Source: Paraburkholderia phenazinium
Lineage (GTDB): Bacteria; Pseudomonadota; Gammaproteobacteria; Burkholderiales; Burkholderiaceae
DNA length: 64,000 nucleotides
NCBI RefSeq assembly: GCF_900142845.1
Contig: NZ_FSRU01000002.1
Coordinates: forward strand, 434,001 to 498,000
Direction: 5' to 3'
In this document: in pieces, positions 17,696 to 26,445 of the stretch
How positions within the stretch are numbered: the stretch's first letter is position 1
How the letters are laid out: the number at the start of each line of letters is the position of its first letter
The notes under the pieces: generated by a model
The model's input: the letters and a program-made list of their open reading frames with translations, nothing else
Database searches by the model: none
Told to the model about the DNA's origin: nothing
Position numbers and translations under genes: made by a program

Positions 17696-18859
17696 ATGGC
17701 GCCGGCCATCAACAAGCACTGCGACACACTTGACCTGATCCGCGCGCTGGCTGCCGCCGCGGTGTGCGTGAGCCATATTCGCGCGCTGCTGTTCGTCGAT
17801 TACCGCGCCGGCCTGCACCTCGGGCTGATCGGCCAGGCCTTCTATTTCCTCAGCAACTACGGCCACACCGCTGTGACGGTGTTCTTTGTGCTGAGCGGCT
17901 ATTTCGTCGGCGGCACGGTGATACGCCAGGTGGCGGCGGGGACGTGGAGCTGGCAGCGCTATCTGGGCGAACGGCTTTCGCGGCTCTGGATCGTGCTGAT
18001 CCCGGCGCTGATCTTGACCCTGTTCTGGGACCGGATGGGACTCGCGACCATAGGCGGTCCGTTTTATCTGGGCACCGAGGGTAATTTCGATCAACGCGTC
18101 AACGTCGCGGCGCAGCTCGGACATGCCACGCTGTTTTGCAACGTCGCGTTTCTGCAGACGCTTTACTGCGGCACATACGGATCGAATGGTCCCTTGTGGA
18201 GCCTCGCCAACGAGTTCTGGTACTACCTCTGGTTTCCCGCCTGCTATGTGCTGGTCGGACGGCGGCGCATGCTGCAGGGACTGGTCGTGCTCGGTCTGGC
18301 GCTGGGTTCGATGGTGTTGTTTCAGCCGCTGCTGAACGGTTTCGTGCTTTGGCTGCTCGGCGCGCTGATTGCCTGGATCGAAAAGCGCATACCCCGGCGC
18401 GCATGGCGAAGCCGCTATCCGGTGTCGACGTGGGTCAGCGGCGTGCTGTTCCTGGTTGCGCTCGCGGCGACCCGTTGGCAGAAGGAATGGGCTGACGAAT
18501 GGACGGTCGGTTTTGCCTGCTTCGCTTTTATCGCCTGCGTCCTGCGCGAGGACGTGCGCCTGCGTTCGCCCAGGCTGTCGCGGCTCGCGATCGCGTTCTC
18601 CGGGTTTTCCTATTCGCTGTATCTGACGCACTTTCCGTTCGTGCTGTTTCTTATCGCCACCATGATCGGGCATCGCATCCAGCCCGACGGCTACGGTGCG
18701 CTTGTTTTCATCGCCTTGCTGGCCGCCTGTTATGTCTACGCGTATGCGGTGTACTTCCTGTTCGAGCGCAACACGCGGCGCGTGCAACGGCTGATCCAGC
18801 AGTTTCATCCGTTCGGGACGAAGCCGGAAGCGGAGACGGCCGGGCGGGTGGGAAGCTGA
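17696..18859 (+). CDS. Acyltransferase 3 family membrane protein (OafA/YrhL-like)
   Basis: This 387-residue protein with about ten membrane segments begins with the family signature LDLIRALAAAAVCVSHIRAL (the His in CVSHIRA is the proposed catalytic residue), followed by FFVLSGYFVGGTVIR and GERLSRLWIVLIPAL. It also has WSLANEFWYYLWFP and the terminal FSYSLYLTHFPFVLFL. Such enzymes transfer acetyl or other acyl groups to sugars of lipid-linked or polymeric glycans. There is no C-terminal SGNH domain. It converges with the Wzc-type kinase gene, and the gap between them carries an intrinsic terminator. Confidence 0.9.
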   Translation: MAPAINKHCDTLDLIRALAAAAVCVSHIRALLFVDYRAGLHLGLIGQAFYFLSNYGHTAVTVFFVLSGYFVGGTVIRQVAAGTWSWQRYLGERLSRLWIVLIPALILTLFWDRMGLATIGGPFYLGTEGNFDQRVNVAAQLGHATLFCNVAFLQTLYCGTYGSNGPLWSLANEFWYYLWFPACYVLVGRRRMLQGLVVLGLALGSMVLFQPLLNGFVLWLLGALIAWIEKRIPRRAWRSRYPVSTWVSGVLFLVALAATRWQKEWADEWTVGFACFAFIACVLREDVRLRSPRLSRLAIAFSGFSYSLYLTHFPFVLFLIATMIGHRIQPDGYGALVFIALLAACYVYAYAVYFLFERNTRRVQRLIQQFHPFGTKPEAETAGRVGS

Positions 18860-18900
18860 ACTGATTGCGGGCGATTCGAACGCACTCCACGCAACCCCAG

Positions 18901-18951
18901 AAACAAAACCGGCGAGTCGCCGGGACGTTGAACTGTCCCGCGAACTCGCCG
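18901..18951 (-). terminator. Intrinsic terminator of the wza-wzc operon
   Basis: Read on the minus strand, an 8-bp outer stem (18910-18917 with 18944-18951, CGGCGAGT/ACTCGCCG) continues into an inner stem TCGC-GGGAC with one bulge. It is followed by GGTTTTGTTT, giving a U-rich tail. It sits 34 bases past the autokinase stop codon and ends the long minus-strand EPS operon. It may also slow the convergent acyltransferase transcript. Confidence 0.75.
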
Positions 18952-18985
18952 TGCCCTGAACTGCGAACAACCGTCTCGTCGGATC

Positions 18986-21376
18986 CTACCTCGGGTCGAG
19001 CGGATCGGCGGTCTCGTACGTATAAGCGTAGGCGTAATCGTAGGTCCCATAGCGGCCGTTGTGCTTGACGGACACCGCATTCATCACGCCGCCGATCACA
19101 TGCGCCCGCGCCCGGCGCAGCTTCTTGAGCGCCTCGCTGATATGACGTTCCGTATGTGCCCCCGCGCGCATCACCAGCACGGTCGCGCCGGCGATGTTGG
19201 CGATGATCGCCGCATCGGCGACGGCCAGCAGAGGGGGCGTGTCCACGATGACCAGATCGAACTCCTGCGAAAAGCGGCGCAGGATCTCGCTGAAGCGATG
19301 CGAGGTGAGAATCTCCGACGGGTTGGGCGGATAGGCGCCGGCGGCGATGAAGTGCAGTCCGTCGACACCGGTGGCGCGCGCCGCCGTTTCCAGATCGACC
19401 TGTCCGGTCAGCAGTTCGGTCAGGCCGCCGTTCGGCGAGCGGCCGAAGTAGTGAGCGAGCCGGCCGCGGCGCAGATCGGCGTCGATCAGCAGCACCCGCT
19501 TGCCCGATTCCGCAAACAGCGCGGCAAGATTGGCGCACAGGAAGCTCTTGCCGTCGGCCGGCGCGGGGCTGGTGAACGCGATGACGCGGTTCGGCACTTC
19601 GATCAGGCCGAACTGCAAGGTGGCGCGCAACCCGCGCAAGCCTTCGACGGACGTATCGAACGGATGAGTCTTCGCGAGCAGCGAACGGGTCGCCGCGTAC
19701 GGGGCCGGCATCACCGTTTGCGCACCCTGGCGCACCGGCGCCGGCGCAGGAGCGGGCGCCGCGCGCAGACCGAGCAACCTGCCGAGGCTCGCTGGCCCGC
19801 TCGCCAGCACGCCGCTCATGCGCTGTGTGCCGCTCGGCAACGCCGGGTGCCGCAGGCTGGCGATGAGCCGGTCGCCGCGCGACTGCTCGGCGCTGATCGG
19901 AATGGAGCCGAAGATCGGCAACTGAAAGCGGCGTTCGATCATTTCCGGATCGGCCACGCCGGTGAAAAAGGTGCGGCGGCAAAAGGCGAAACCGACGCCC
20001 GCGATGATGCCGAGCAGCGCACCCGCCGAAATGATCAGGCCGCTTTTCGGGCTGACCGGAGCGGAAGGCACCAGCGCCTCGTCGACGATGTGCACGTTGC
20101 CGATCGTCCCGGCACGCGTAATCGACAGTTCCTGGGTCTTGTTCAGCAGTGCCACATAGATTTCTTCCGCCACCTTGGCGTCGCGTTGCAGCGAAACGGC
20201 TTCGCGTTCCGAACCCGGCAAGGTCTTGAAATGGTCTTCGAAGCGGGTCTTCTCCGCGCTCAGCGCGGCGAGCTGCGCATCGACGGTGGCGACCTCGGGA
20301 CTATCGGCCATAAAACGTTGCAGCAATTGCGCGCGCGCGATGCGCAGTCCGGCAATCTGCTTTTCGTACTCGAGTCCGCCCGACAGGTAAACCGAGGCTT
20401 CCTGAGTCGGCTGGAACGAACCCACGCGGGCCTGATACTCCGAGAGCGCCGTTTCCGAGCGCTTCAGGTCGTCGCGCAGACGCGGCAACTCGCTGTTCAG
20501 GAAGGTCAGCATCTTGCTCGCTTCTTCCTGGGCGCGCTCGGTGCGCTGGCGCAGGTACGACTGCGCCACCGCGTTGGTGATCGCGGTGATGGCCTTGGGA
20601 TCCCCGCCCATGTACGAGAGTTGCACGATGCCGGTGTCGTGGCTCTTTTCGACCACTTGCAGACCGCCGGCCAGACCCATGACGGCGTCGAGCTGGTTGG
20701 CGCGCGTGACGAAAAATTCCGTGCCGGCACGGGCGACCAGTTTCGTCACCAGGATCGACACGCCATTGGCTTCGGCGAGCGTGCCCGCCTTGCCGGTCAG
20801 GATCGGCTGCTGGGTGGCGGGGTCGAGCAGTTCGTAGCGTCCGTCGCCGAGCGCGCGCAGCGTCATTTGCACGCCTTCCAGAGACTTTGGCACGCTGATG
20901 GAATCGACGTTGAACTCTTCGCCGCCCCAGGCGTACGAGCGCATGCCGAACCAGGCCGGAAGCGGGTGGCCGGGATGGGCAAAGAGCCGCGAGACGCGCC
21001 CGAGATACGGCATGACGTTGGCCGCCGTGCCGAAGTTGAGCTTGAACTGCTCGACGACCGGCTCGACCACGGCGCGGCTCTTGATGATTTCGATTTCGGC
21101 GTCGGTGCGGATGGTGCTGGTGCCGCCGGACGAGAGCGAAGCGATCGTCGAGACGGCGGACGAACCCGGCGACGACGGATCGATCTGCAGCATCGCATCG
21201 GCCGAATAGATGCGTGTCGCCACATGCGCGTAGATCACCGCGGCGAGCAGCACCGTGGCCGCAATGCCGATTACCCACCAGATCTGTTCGACCACCATGC
21301 GCACCAGGTCGCGCATCACCTCGTCTTCGTCGTTACCGGACGCGGGCGAGAATTCAGGCATGTCATAGGTACTCAT
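18986..21376 (-). CDS. Polysaccharide biosynthesis tyrosine autokinase (Wzc/BceF-type)
   Basis: This 796-residue inner-membrane bacterial tyrosine kinase controls EPS chain length and export. The N-terminal Wzz domain has a membrane segment (WWVIGIAATVLLAAVIYAH), a periplasmic coiled-coil region rich in Glu/Arg (about 270-420) and a second membrane segment (SGLIISAGALLGIIAGVGF). The cytoplasmic kinase shows Walker A APADGKS (about 605-611), Walker A' VLLIDADLR (628-636) and Walker B LVIVDTPP (708-715). A C-terminal cluster of six tyrosines lies between residues 776 and 787 for autophosphorylation. It follows the Wza-type gene by 25 bases. No cognate low-molecular-weight tyrosine phosphatase gene (Wzb/BceD) is in this window. 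Confidence 0.95.
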   Translation of the reverse strand: MSTYDMPEFSPASGNDEDEVMRDLVRMVVEQIWWVIGIAATVLLAAVIYAHVATRIYSADAMLQIDPSSPGSSAVSTIASLSSGGTSTIRTDAEIEIIKSRAVVEPVVEQFKLNFGTAANVMPYLGRVSRLFAHPGHPLPAWFGMRSYAWGGEEFNVDSISVPKSLEGVQMTLRALGDGRYELLDPATQQPILTGKAGTLAEANGVSILVTKLVARAGTEFFVTRANQLDAVMGLAGGLQVVEKSHDTGIVQLSYMGGDPKAITAITNAVAQSYLRQRTERAQEEASKMLTFLNSELPRLRDDLKRSETALSEYQARVGSFQPTQEASVYLSGGLEYEKQIAGLRIARAQLLQRFMADSPEVATVDAQLAALSAEKTRFEDHFKTLPGSEREAVSLQRDAKVAEEIYVALLNKTQELSITRAGTIGNVHIVDEALVPSAPVSPKSGLIISAGALLGIIAGVGFAFCRRTFFTGVADPEMIERRFQLPIFGSIPISAEQSRGDRLIASLRHPALPSGTQRMSGVLASGPASLGRLLGLRAAPAPAPAPVRQGAQTVMPAPYAATRSLLAKTHPFDTSVEGLRGLRATLQFGLIEVPNRVIAFTSPAPADGKSFLCANLAALFAESGKRVLLIDADLRRGRLAHYFGRSPNGGLTELLTGQVDLETAARATGVDGLHFIAAGAYPPNPSEILTSHRFSEILRRFSQEFDLVIVDTPPLLAVADAAIIANIAGATVLVMRAGAHTERHISEALKKLRRARAHVIGGVMNAVSVKHNGRYGTYDYAYAYTYETADPLDPR

Positions 21377-21401
21377 TTTATTTTCTCTCGCTAGCCGTAT
21401 G

Positions 21402-22652
21402 TTAAGGAGCCAGTTGCTTGGTGAAGAACAGCGTCTGCAGCGACGGCGTGATCAGATCGAGCAGGCGGTTAAAGCGGGCGGAGCTGGCGATCTGCACATA
21501 GATCACGTCGCGCGCCTGCAACTCGAACTTGGTCATCAGCATCAGCGCGTCGACCTGGGTCATGTCGAGCCGGTACACGTCGGGGGTGGTCAGTTTGGTG
21601 GTCACCTGGCCATTGGCGCCGGCCTCCGGATCGATGCCGCGAATCACGTAGATGACGTGCGGGTCGGACGTGTGGCTGTCGATGCTGCCCGCGCTCGTCA
21701 GCGCATCGGCGAGGGTCAGCCTGCCGCGGTTCATCGGCACGATCGACGGATGCGAGATCTCGCCGAGCACGAACACGCGGCTGTTGGTGCGATCCGGCAC
21801 GTCGATGATGTCGCCGTCGTTGAGCACGACGTTTTGCAGCACGTTGCCGGATTCCAGAATCGAGGCGACGTTGATCGGGTAACGCTGGCCGTTGCGCGTG
21901 AGGCCGACATTCTGCAGGTCGGCGTCCGCATTGGCGCCGCCGGCGCGATTGAGCGCGTCGATGATCGTCAGCGGCACCGCGGTGATCGCCTGGGCCTGCG
22001 GCGCGTGCACGTCGCCCAGCACCTGCACCGCCTTGCTGTTGAAGCCGGTCACGCTGACGTCGAGTTGCGGGCCGCGGATGGTTTTGGCCAGACCGGCGGT
22101 GAGGCGCCTTTGCACCTGCTCGGCCGTCATGCCCTCCACCTTGATCCGTCCGACGCGCGGGAAAAACACCGTGCCGTTGGCGGCGACGCGCAGCGTCAGG
22201 CCGCCGGGCTCGCCGCCGCCGGTGGCGGCCGGGCTGGTGGACGGCGACGCGGCGATGGAATTGCCGCTGCCTTCGCTGCCGCCGCCGGACAGGGCGGGCA
22301 ACGGCGGCGTACCGGCACTGCCGGTCCCGCCGCCTGGCGAGGTCAGCTCGGGGTGATCCCAGACGATCACCTGCAACAGGTCGCCCGGACCGATCCGATA
22401 CTCGTATTGCGCGCGCGTTTTCGGCGTGAGACAGGTGAGCGGACAGGTTGCCGCGGGCGTGGCTTGCAGCGACGTCCGGCTGAAATACCCCGCGTTGATC
22501 GGCTGCACCTGAACCGTTGTGGCAACCGGTTCGGCGTCCTTGTTTTCCTGCAGATTGGTGGTGTCGAGAAAGCCGCCCGGCGTAAACGAACACGCCGAGA
22601 AGAGACACAACGACACAACCGCAAGCCCCGTTACTATCGTTCTGGATATCAT
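21402..22652 (-). CDS. Polysaccharide export outer-membrane lipoprotein (Wza/BceE-type)
   Basis: This 416-residue exporter starts at MISRTIVTGL, with GAGGG 9 bases upstream; upstream in-frame starts would bury the signal peptide. The lipoprotein signal ends in LFSAC, so C21 is the lipidated residue. The Poly_export domain begins YRIGPGDLLQVIVWDHPELT, followed by two SLBB-type repeats (VTGFNSKAVQVLGDVHAPQA, and RVFVLGEISHPSIVPMNRGR). A Gly/Ser-rich insertion of about 45 residues sits within the export domain. The protein forms the outer-membrane channel that works with the adjacent Wzc-type kinase. Confidence 0.94.
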   Translation of the reverse strand: MISRTIVTGLAVVSLCLFSACSFTPGGFLDTTNLQENKDAEPVATTVQVQPINAGYFSRTSLQATPAATCPLTCLTPKTRAQYEYRIGPGDLLQVIVWDHPELTSPGGGTGSAGTPPLPALSGGGSEGSGNSIAASPSTSPAATGGGEPGGLTLRVAANGTVFFPRVGRIKVEGMTAEQVQRRLTAGLAKTIRGPQLDVSVTGFNSKAVQVLGDVHAPQAQAITAVPLTIIDALNRAGGANADADLQNVGLTRNGQRYPINVASILESGNVLQNVVLNDGDIIDVPDRTNSRVFVLGEISHPSIVPMNRGRLTLADALTSAGSIDSHTSDPHVIYVIRGIDPEAGANGQVTTKLTTPDVYRLDMTQVDALMLMTKFELQARDVIYVQIASSARFNRLLDLITPSLQTLFFTKQLAP

Positions 22653-22692
22653 GGTTTCGGTCCCTCGCATTACATGAAACGCCGCACCCCGC

Positions 22693-23637
22693 TCAGCGTT
22701 TTGCTTCCTGCCACGCACCGCGCATCGCGCGAATGCCGATCCACCACTGGCGAAGGGCGAGCGCCGGTCCGGCGCCGCCGATCGCAAGCGTCAGCGCGCG
22801 GGCCAACCCCGGGTCCGCGCGTGTGCCGATCAGCGTTGCATAGACGACGAACGCGCACCGTCCTGGCAGGGACAGGTGTTCGCGCATGATGAGCCGCAGG
22901 TTGAACGACGCGTTATAGAACGCGGCATAGTTGAAAATGAAGCGTTGGTCTTCGTCGCCGCGCGGCGCCGGATAATGCTCGACGAGTATCGACGGGTCGT
23001 AGATCAGGATCCAGCCGCGCCTCACGACGTCGAGGCTGAACTGCATTTCGCAATGCACCTGCGCGCCGGTACCGCGCAGTCTTTCGTCAAAGCGCAGGCC
23101 CGCTACGGCCGCGCGCCTGAATGCCATGTTGACGCCTTTCAGCACGTGCACCGGACGCGGCTCGCCGCAGCCGATGTGATGATTGCCGATGGCGCGTCCA
23201 TACCAGCGCACGAGTCCCACGCGGCCGTTCGCGCCGGCGAGGATCGCGCCTTTTTCGTGCACGATGTCGCGTCCGCCGATGCCGCCCGCGTCGGGCCGGC
23301 GGGCAAGCCCGTCGATGAGGCGCTGCGTCCAGTCGGGATGCGGCGCGGCGTCGTCGTCGGTGAAGCAGACAATGTCGCCTTGCGCCGTTTCAAGCCCGCA
23401 GTTGTAGGCCGCGACCACGCCCGGCGTGCCGACGAACGCGACCCGCAACGCCTCGCTGCCGGCGTTCTGCAGACGTTCACGCAGCAGCGCATGGGTCGCG
23501 GCGTCCTCGGGACGCGCGACGACGATCACTTCGTCGGCCGGACGCAGTTGTGCATCGAGCGCTGCAAGGCAGCGCGCGAGATCCGCCGGCCGGCGGTAGG
23601 TCGGAACGATGACTGAAAGGCGTGGCGCCTCGTTCAC
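22693..23637 (-). CDS. Glycosyltransferase, GT2 family
   Basis: This 314-residue inverting GT-A enzyme begins LSVIVPTYRRPADLARCLAA; the metal-binding DXD motif is FTDDDAAPHPDW, and LKGVNMAFRRAAV and DIVHEKG follow. The C-terminal part carries hydrophobic helices that may associate with the membrane. It sits within the EPS operon between the priming transferase (27-base gap) and the Wza-type gene (40-base gap). It may therefore add an early sugar of the repeat unit; the donor cannot be inferred. Confidence 0.9.
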   Translation of the reverse strand: MNEAPRLSVIVPTYRRPADLARCLAALDAQLRPADEVIVVARPEDAATHALLRERLQNAGSEALRVAFVGTPGVVAAYNCGLETAQGDIVCFTDDDAAPHPDWTQRLIDGLARRPDAGGIGGRDIVHEKGAILAGANGRVGLVRWYGRAIGNHHIGCGEPRPVHVLKGVNMAFRRAAVAGLRFDERLRGTGAQVHCEMQFSLDVVRRGWILIYDPSILVEHYPAPRGDEDQRFIFNYAAFYNASFNLRLIMREHLSLPGRCAFVVYATLIGTRADPGLARALTLAIGGAGPALALRQWWIGIRAMRGAWQEAKR

Positions 23638-23664
23638 CGCAGGCTCCTGTCGGTTCTGCTGCGT

Positions 23665-25068
23665 TTAGTAGGCATTGCGGTTCACAAAGCCCTTGAACAA
23701 CGTGATCAGGACAATCTTGATGTCAAACCAGAACGACCAGTTGTGGATGTAGAAGAGGTCGAACTTGACGCGTGCTTCCATCTTTTCCACCTTGCGTGTC
23801 GCGCCGCGATAGCCGTTCACCTGGGCCCAGCCGGTAATGCCCGGCTTGATGCGGTAGCGATGCATGTAGCCGTAGACGAGGTCCTTGTAGAGATCGTCGT
23901 GTTCGAGCGCATGAGGGCGCGGTCCCACCACCGACATCTGGCCCATCAGCACGTTGTAGAACTGCGGCAGTTCGTCGAGACTCGTGCGGCGCAGGAAGGC
24001 GCCGATCTTCGTCACGCGCACGTCGTGCTGGGTCGCCTGGGTGAGCTGTCCGCCGCTTTCCTCGTGCACGGTCATGGAGCGGAACTTGTAGATCCTGAAC
24101 GTGTGTCCGTCGATGCCCTTGCGCTGTTGCGCGAAGAACACCGGCCCGCGCGTGCTGACCTTGATCGCAATGGCAATCGCCGCGAACAGCGGCGTGAGCG
24201 CAAGCAGGGCGGCGAGCGCAAATAATCGGTCGAACACCAGCTTGGGCCACATTTGCGGCGGCGAGATCGGCGTGCCGGTCAGGTTGATGGTCGTGAGACC
24301 CATCACGTCGACCAGCGAATGGCCGAACAGCGTCATGCTGCGCGTATCCGGAATGAAGCGCAGGTTGACGAAGTCATGCTGGAACGTGCGCGTGAAGCGG
24401 TAGATCGTGCGTTCTTCCGAGAGCGGCAGCGCGAGCCACACTTCGTTGATGTGTTCGGCGCGTACCTTCGCCGCGAACGCATCCAGATCGCTCAACACCG
24501 GCAGACGATTCATGCGCGTGCCGGCCTCGGCGGGCTCGCCCGCTTCGGCGGCTTCGGCCAGCGTGGTGTCGAACACGCAGACGGGCTTGAAGCCGGCCTG
24601 CGGCACCTGCTCCAGATGGGCGAGCAGCATGCGGGCGAAGCCGGGCGAGCCGACCACCGCCACGCTGCGGAAGTTCAGGCCGCGCCGCCGTACCACGCGC
24701 AACATCAGATGGGCGGCGAGCTTGGTCGCGACGATCATGGCGCCGGAGATCAGCGTCGAGTAGCCGAACCAGAGCCGCGACACGGCATCCATCCGGTGCA
24801 GCGTGAAGACCAGCAGCAGGCCCGTCACCACCACGAAGAACCAGCCGGCGCAGACGCGCACCAGCATCTCCGCGAGCGACTTGCCGCGCCAGGTCTCGTA
24901 GATGCCGAAGACCGGGAACAGCAAGAGGACGAGCACGCAGTTAAAGGCGATCAGCAGCCGTTCGGTATCGGCGAGCGAGAGCGTGGCATCGAAGCGCATC
25001 CAGTGAGCGAGCAGTGCACCCGCGATCACGAATAACGCGTCGAGACAGCGCGCAGTATTGCGCAACAT
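23665..25068 (-). CDS. Undecaprenyl-phosphate sugar phosphotransferase (WcaJ/BceB-type)
   Basis: This 467-residue priming enzyme starts EPS repeat-unit synthesis by moving hexose-1-phosphate, usually glucose, onto undecaprenyl phosphate. Four N-terminal membrane helices (first: LDALFVIAGALLAHWM) are followed by a CoA-binding-like Rossmann domain (VAVVGSPGFARMLLAHLEQV). The catalytic bacterial sugar transferase domain (about 265-467) has RLFALAALLALTPLFAAIAI, GPVFFAQQRKGIDG, YKFRSM, RRTSLDELPQFYNVLMGQMS, VGPRPHA and KPGITGWAQVNGYRG. This architecture fits the undecaprenyl-phosphate glucose phosphotransferase subfamily. It is the second gene of the operon, after the Crp-family regulator. Confidence 0.94.
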   Translation of the reverse strand: MLRNTARCLDALFVIAGALLAHWMRFDATLSLADTERLLIAFNCVLVLLLFPVFGIYETWRGKSLAEMLVRVCAGWFFVVVTGLLLVFTLHRMDAVSRLWFGYSTLISGAMIVATKLAAHLMLRVVRRRGLNFRSVAVVGSPGFARMLLAHLEQVPQAGFKPVCVFDTTLAEAAEAGEPAEAGTRMNRLPVLSDLDAFAAKVRAEHINEVWLALPLSEERTIYRFTRTFQHDFVNLRFIPDTRSMTLFGHSLVDVMGLTTINLTGTPISPPQMWPKLVFDRLFALAALLALTPLFAAIAIAIKVSTRGPVFFAQQRKGIDGHTFRIYKFRSMTVHEESGGQLTQATQHDVRVTKIGAFLRRTSLDELPQFYNVLMGQMSVVGPRPHALEHDDLYKDLVYGYMHRYRIKPGITGWAQVNGYRGATRKVEKMEARVKFDLFYIHNWSFWFDIKIVLITLFKGFVNRNAY

Positions 25069-25098
25069 GGTCGGTCTACCTTGCAGGTCCGCGGCGGC

Positions 25099-25833
25099 TT
25101 AGTTGACGGCCTCGGCCTGATGCAGGCGCGGCAGCAGCCGGTCGAATTCGCGCTTCACGAGCCCGTAGCATTCGCAGGCGCGCGCTTCCAGACCTTGACG
25201 GTCGAGCACCTTGATGTGGCCGCGGCTGTGATGGATCAGGCCTTCGTCGTGCAGCTTGCCGGCCGCTTCGGTGATGCCCTCGCGGCGCACGCCGAGCATG
25301 TCTGCGATCAGTTGCTGCGTGACGGTCAGCTCGTTGGAGGCGACCCGGTCCACTTCGATGAGCAGCCACCGGCACAGTTGCTTGTTGAGCGAGTGGTGAC
25401 GGTTGCAGGCGGCGGTCTGGGCGACCTGGGTGAGCAGCGCGTGCATGTAGAGCATCATCAGGCGGCGCAGCAGGTCGGAGCGCAGGAAATGCTGCTTCAG
25501 GCTCTGGGCGGTCATGCGATAGGCGAAGCCGGCGCTTTGCACCTGCACGCGGTTGGGCATGGTTTCGCCGCCGGTCAATACCGGCACGCCGGTCATGCCT
25601 TCGCGGCCGACCGCGGCGATCTCGACCGAGCTGCCGTCTTCCATCGTCGAGAGCATCGAGATGATCGCAGTGGTCGGAAAGTACACGTGATGAATTCGTT
25701 GTCCTGAATCGCAGAGCAACTGCTCGGTGCGCAGATGGACAAGTTCGAGGTGAGGGGCGAGTGCTTGCCACTCATGCGATGGCAGTGCGCCGAGCAAATG
25801 ATTGCCGTGCAGATCGGATTGAAGCGTTAACAT
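25099..25833 (-). CDS. Crp/Fnr-family transcriptional regulator
   Basis: This 244-residue regulator starts at MLTLQSDLHGNHLL, with GAGG 8 bases upstream; a longer frame to 26010 reads through the control region and is rejected. The N-terminal cyclic-nucleotide-binding beta-barrel contains LCDSGQRIHHVYFPTTAIIS and a truncated phosphate-binding cassette, so classical cAMP binding is doubtful. The C-terminal winged helix has LTVTQQLIADMLGVRREGIT as its recognition region. It is the first gene of the EPS operon, 30 bases before the priming transferase, and so probably regulates EPS synthesis, possibly its own promoter. The ligand is unknown. Confidence 0.92.
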   Translation of the reverse strand: MLTLQSDLHGNHLLGALPSHEWQALAPHLELVHLRTEQLLCDSGQRIHHVYFPTTAIISMLSTMEDGSSVEIAAVGREGMTGVPVLTGGETMPNRVQVQSAGFAYRMTAQSLKQHFLRSDLLRRLMMLYMHALLTQVAQTAACNRHHSLNKQLCRWLLIEVDRVASNELTVTQQLIADMLGVRREGITEAAGKLHDEGLIHHSRGHIKVLDRQGLEARACECYGLVKREFDRLLPRLHQAEAVN

Positions 25834-26445
25834 GATCGGTCCTCGCACGAAGTCGCTGACGCGACTCGTTGGTTTTTTTACCCGCCTCTGCATCCCTGGT
25901 GTATTGCCGCCTGGCGAGCGGCTATGGACGAACAGTGCGGGCCCCGTATGGCCTTTTTGCGCCGTCGTTTGAATGGTTGTTGGCGTCGGCGCTAGTGCTG
26001 CGCTTCTCATTTAGCGAGGACTGTGCCATGCAGGTCCAAAGCAAGCACTGGTGCGGCGCAGCGAAAAGCGGCATGGCGTTTTGCGAGGCAAAACGTGCGT
26101 TTTTGTTTCAATTTTGTACGACGCCCCAAGGCCACCCAGGGTTTGCCAGAGACTGTTAAATTCAACGCAAGTGATTGATAGAATTCGTTTAAAACGCGTT
26201 CTCGTAGAATCTGCATGAGGTCTTTCGCAGGGGGCGGGCTACGTGTGGTGGCGTTTGGCGCGGCGGTCCGGGATGACTCAGATTTGATTCATATGTGTTC
26301 CACCGGTTAGGTGCCCTGGCGCACGGAAGGAATTTTTGGCGAAGCGTGCGGGCGCTTGTGCTGACGTGATGACAGCGTCCGCGAAACTGCAGCAGAACGA
26401 GCGTCTGCGAGCCTTGCAGGGGAGCGGTGTGGGAGACGGGCGGAT
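25834..26445. promoter_or_regulatory. Control region upstream of the EPS operon (612 bases)
   Basis: No convincing gene is present. The segment 26095-26215 is much more AT-rich than its surroundings and probably holds the promoter of the minus-strand EPS operon. A perfect 8-bp inverted repeat CGTTTTGC-GAG-GCAAAACG spans 26077-26095; it could be an operator or, on the plus strand, a terminator-like hairpin because TGCGTTTTTGTTT follows. I cannot assign -35/-10 boxes. The stretch 26216-26445 shows nothing recognisable. Confidence 0.5.

Noticed and set aside
19061..21394. Plus-strand reading frame of 777 codons opposite the tyrosine kinase gene
   Set aside because: Shadow frame: Arg/Gln/His-rich without domain features, directly antisense to a well-supported Wzc-type kinase.
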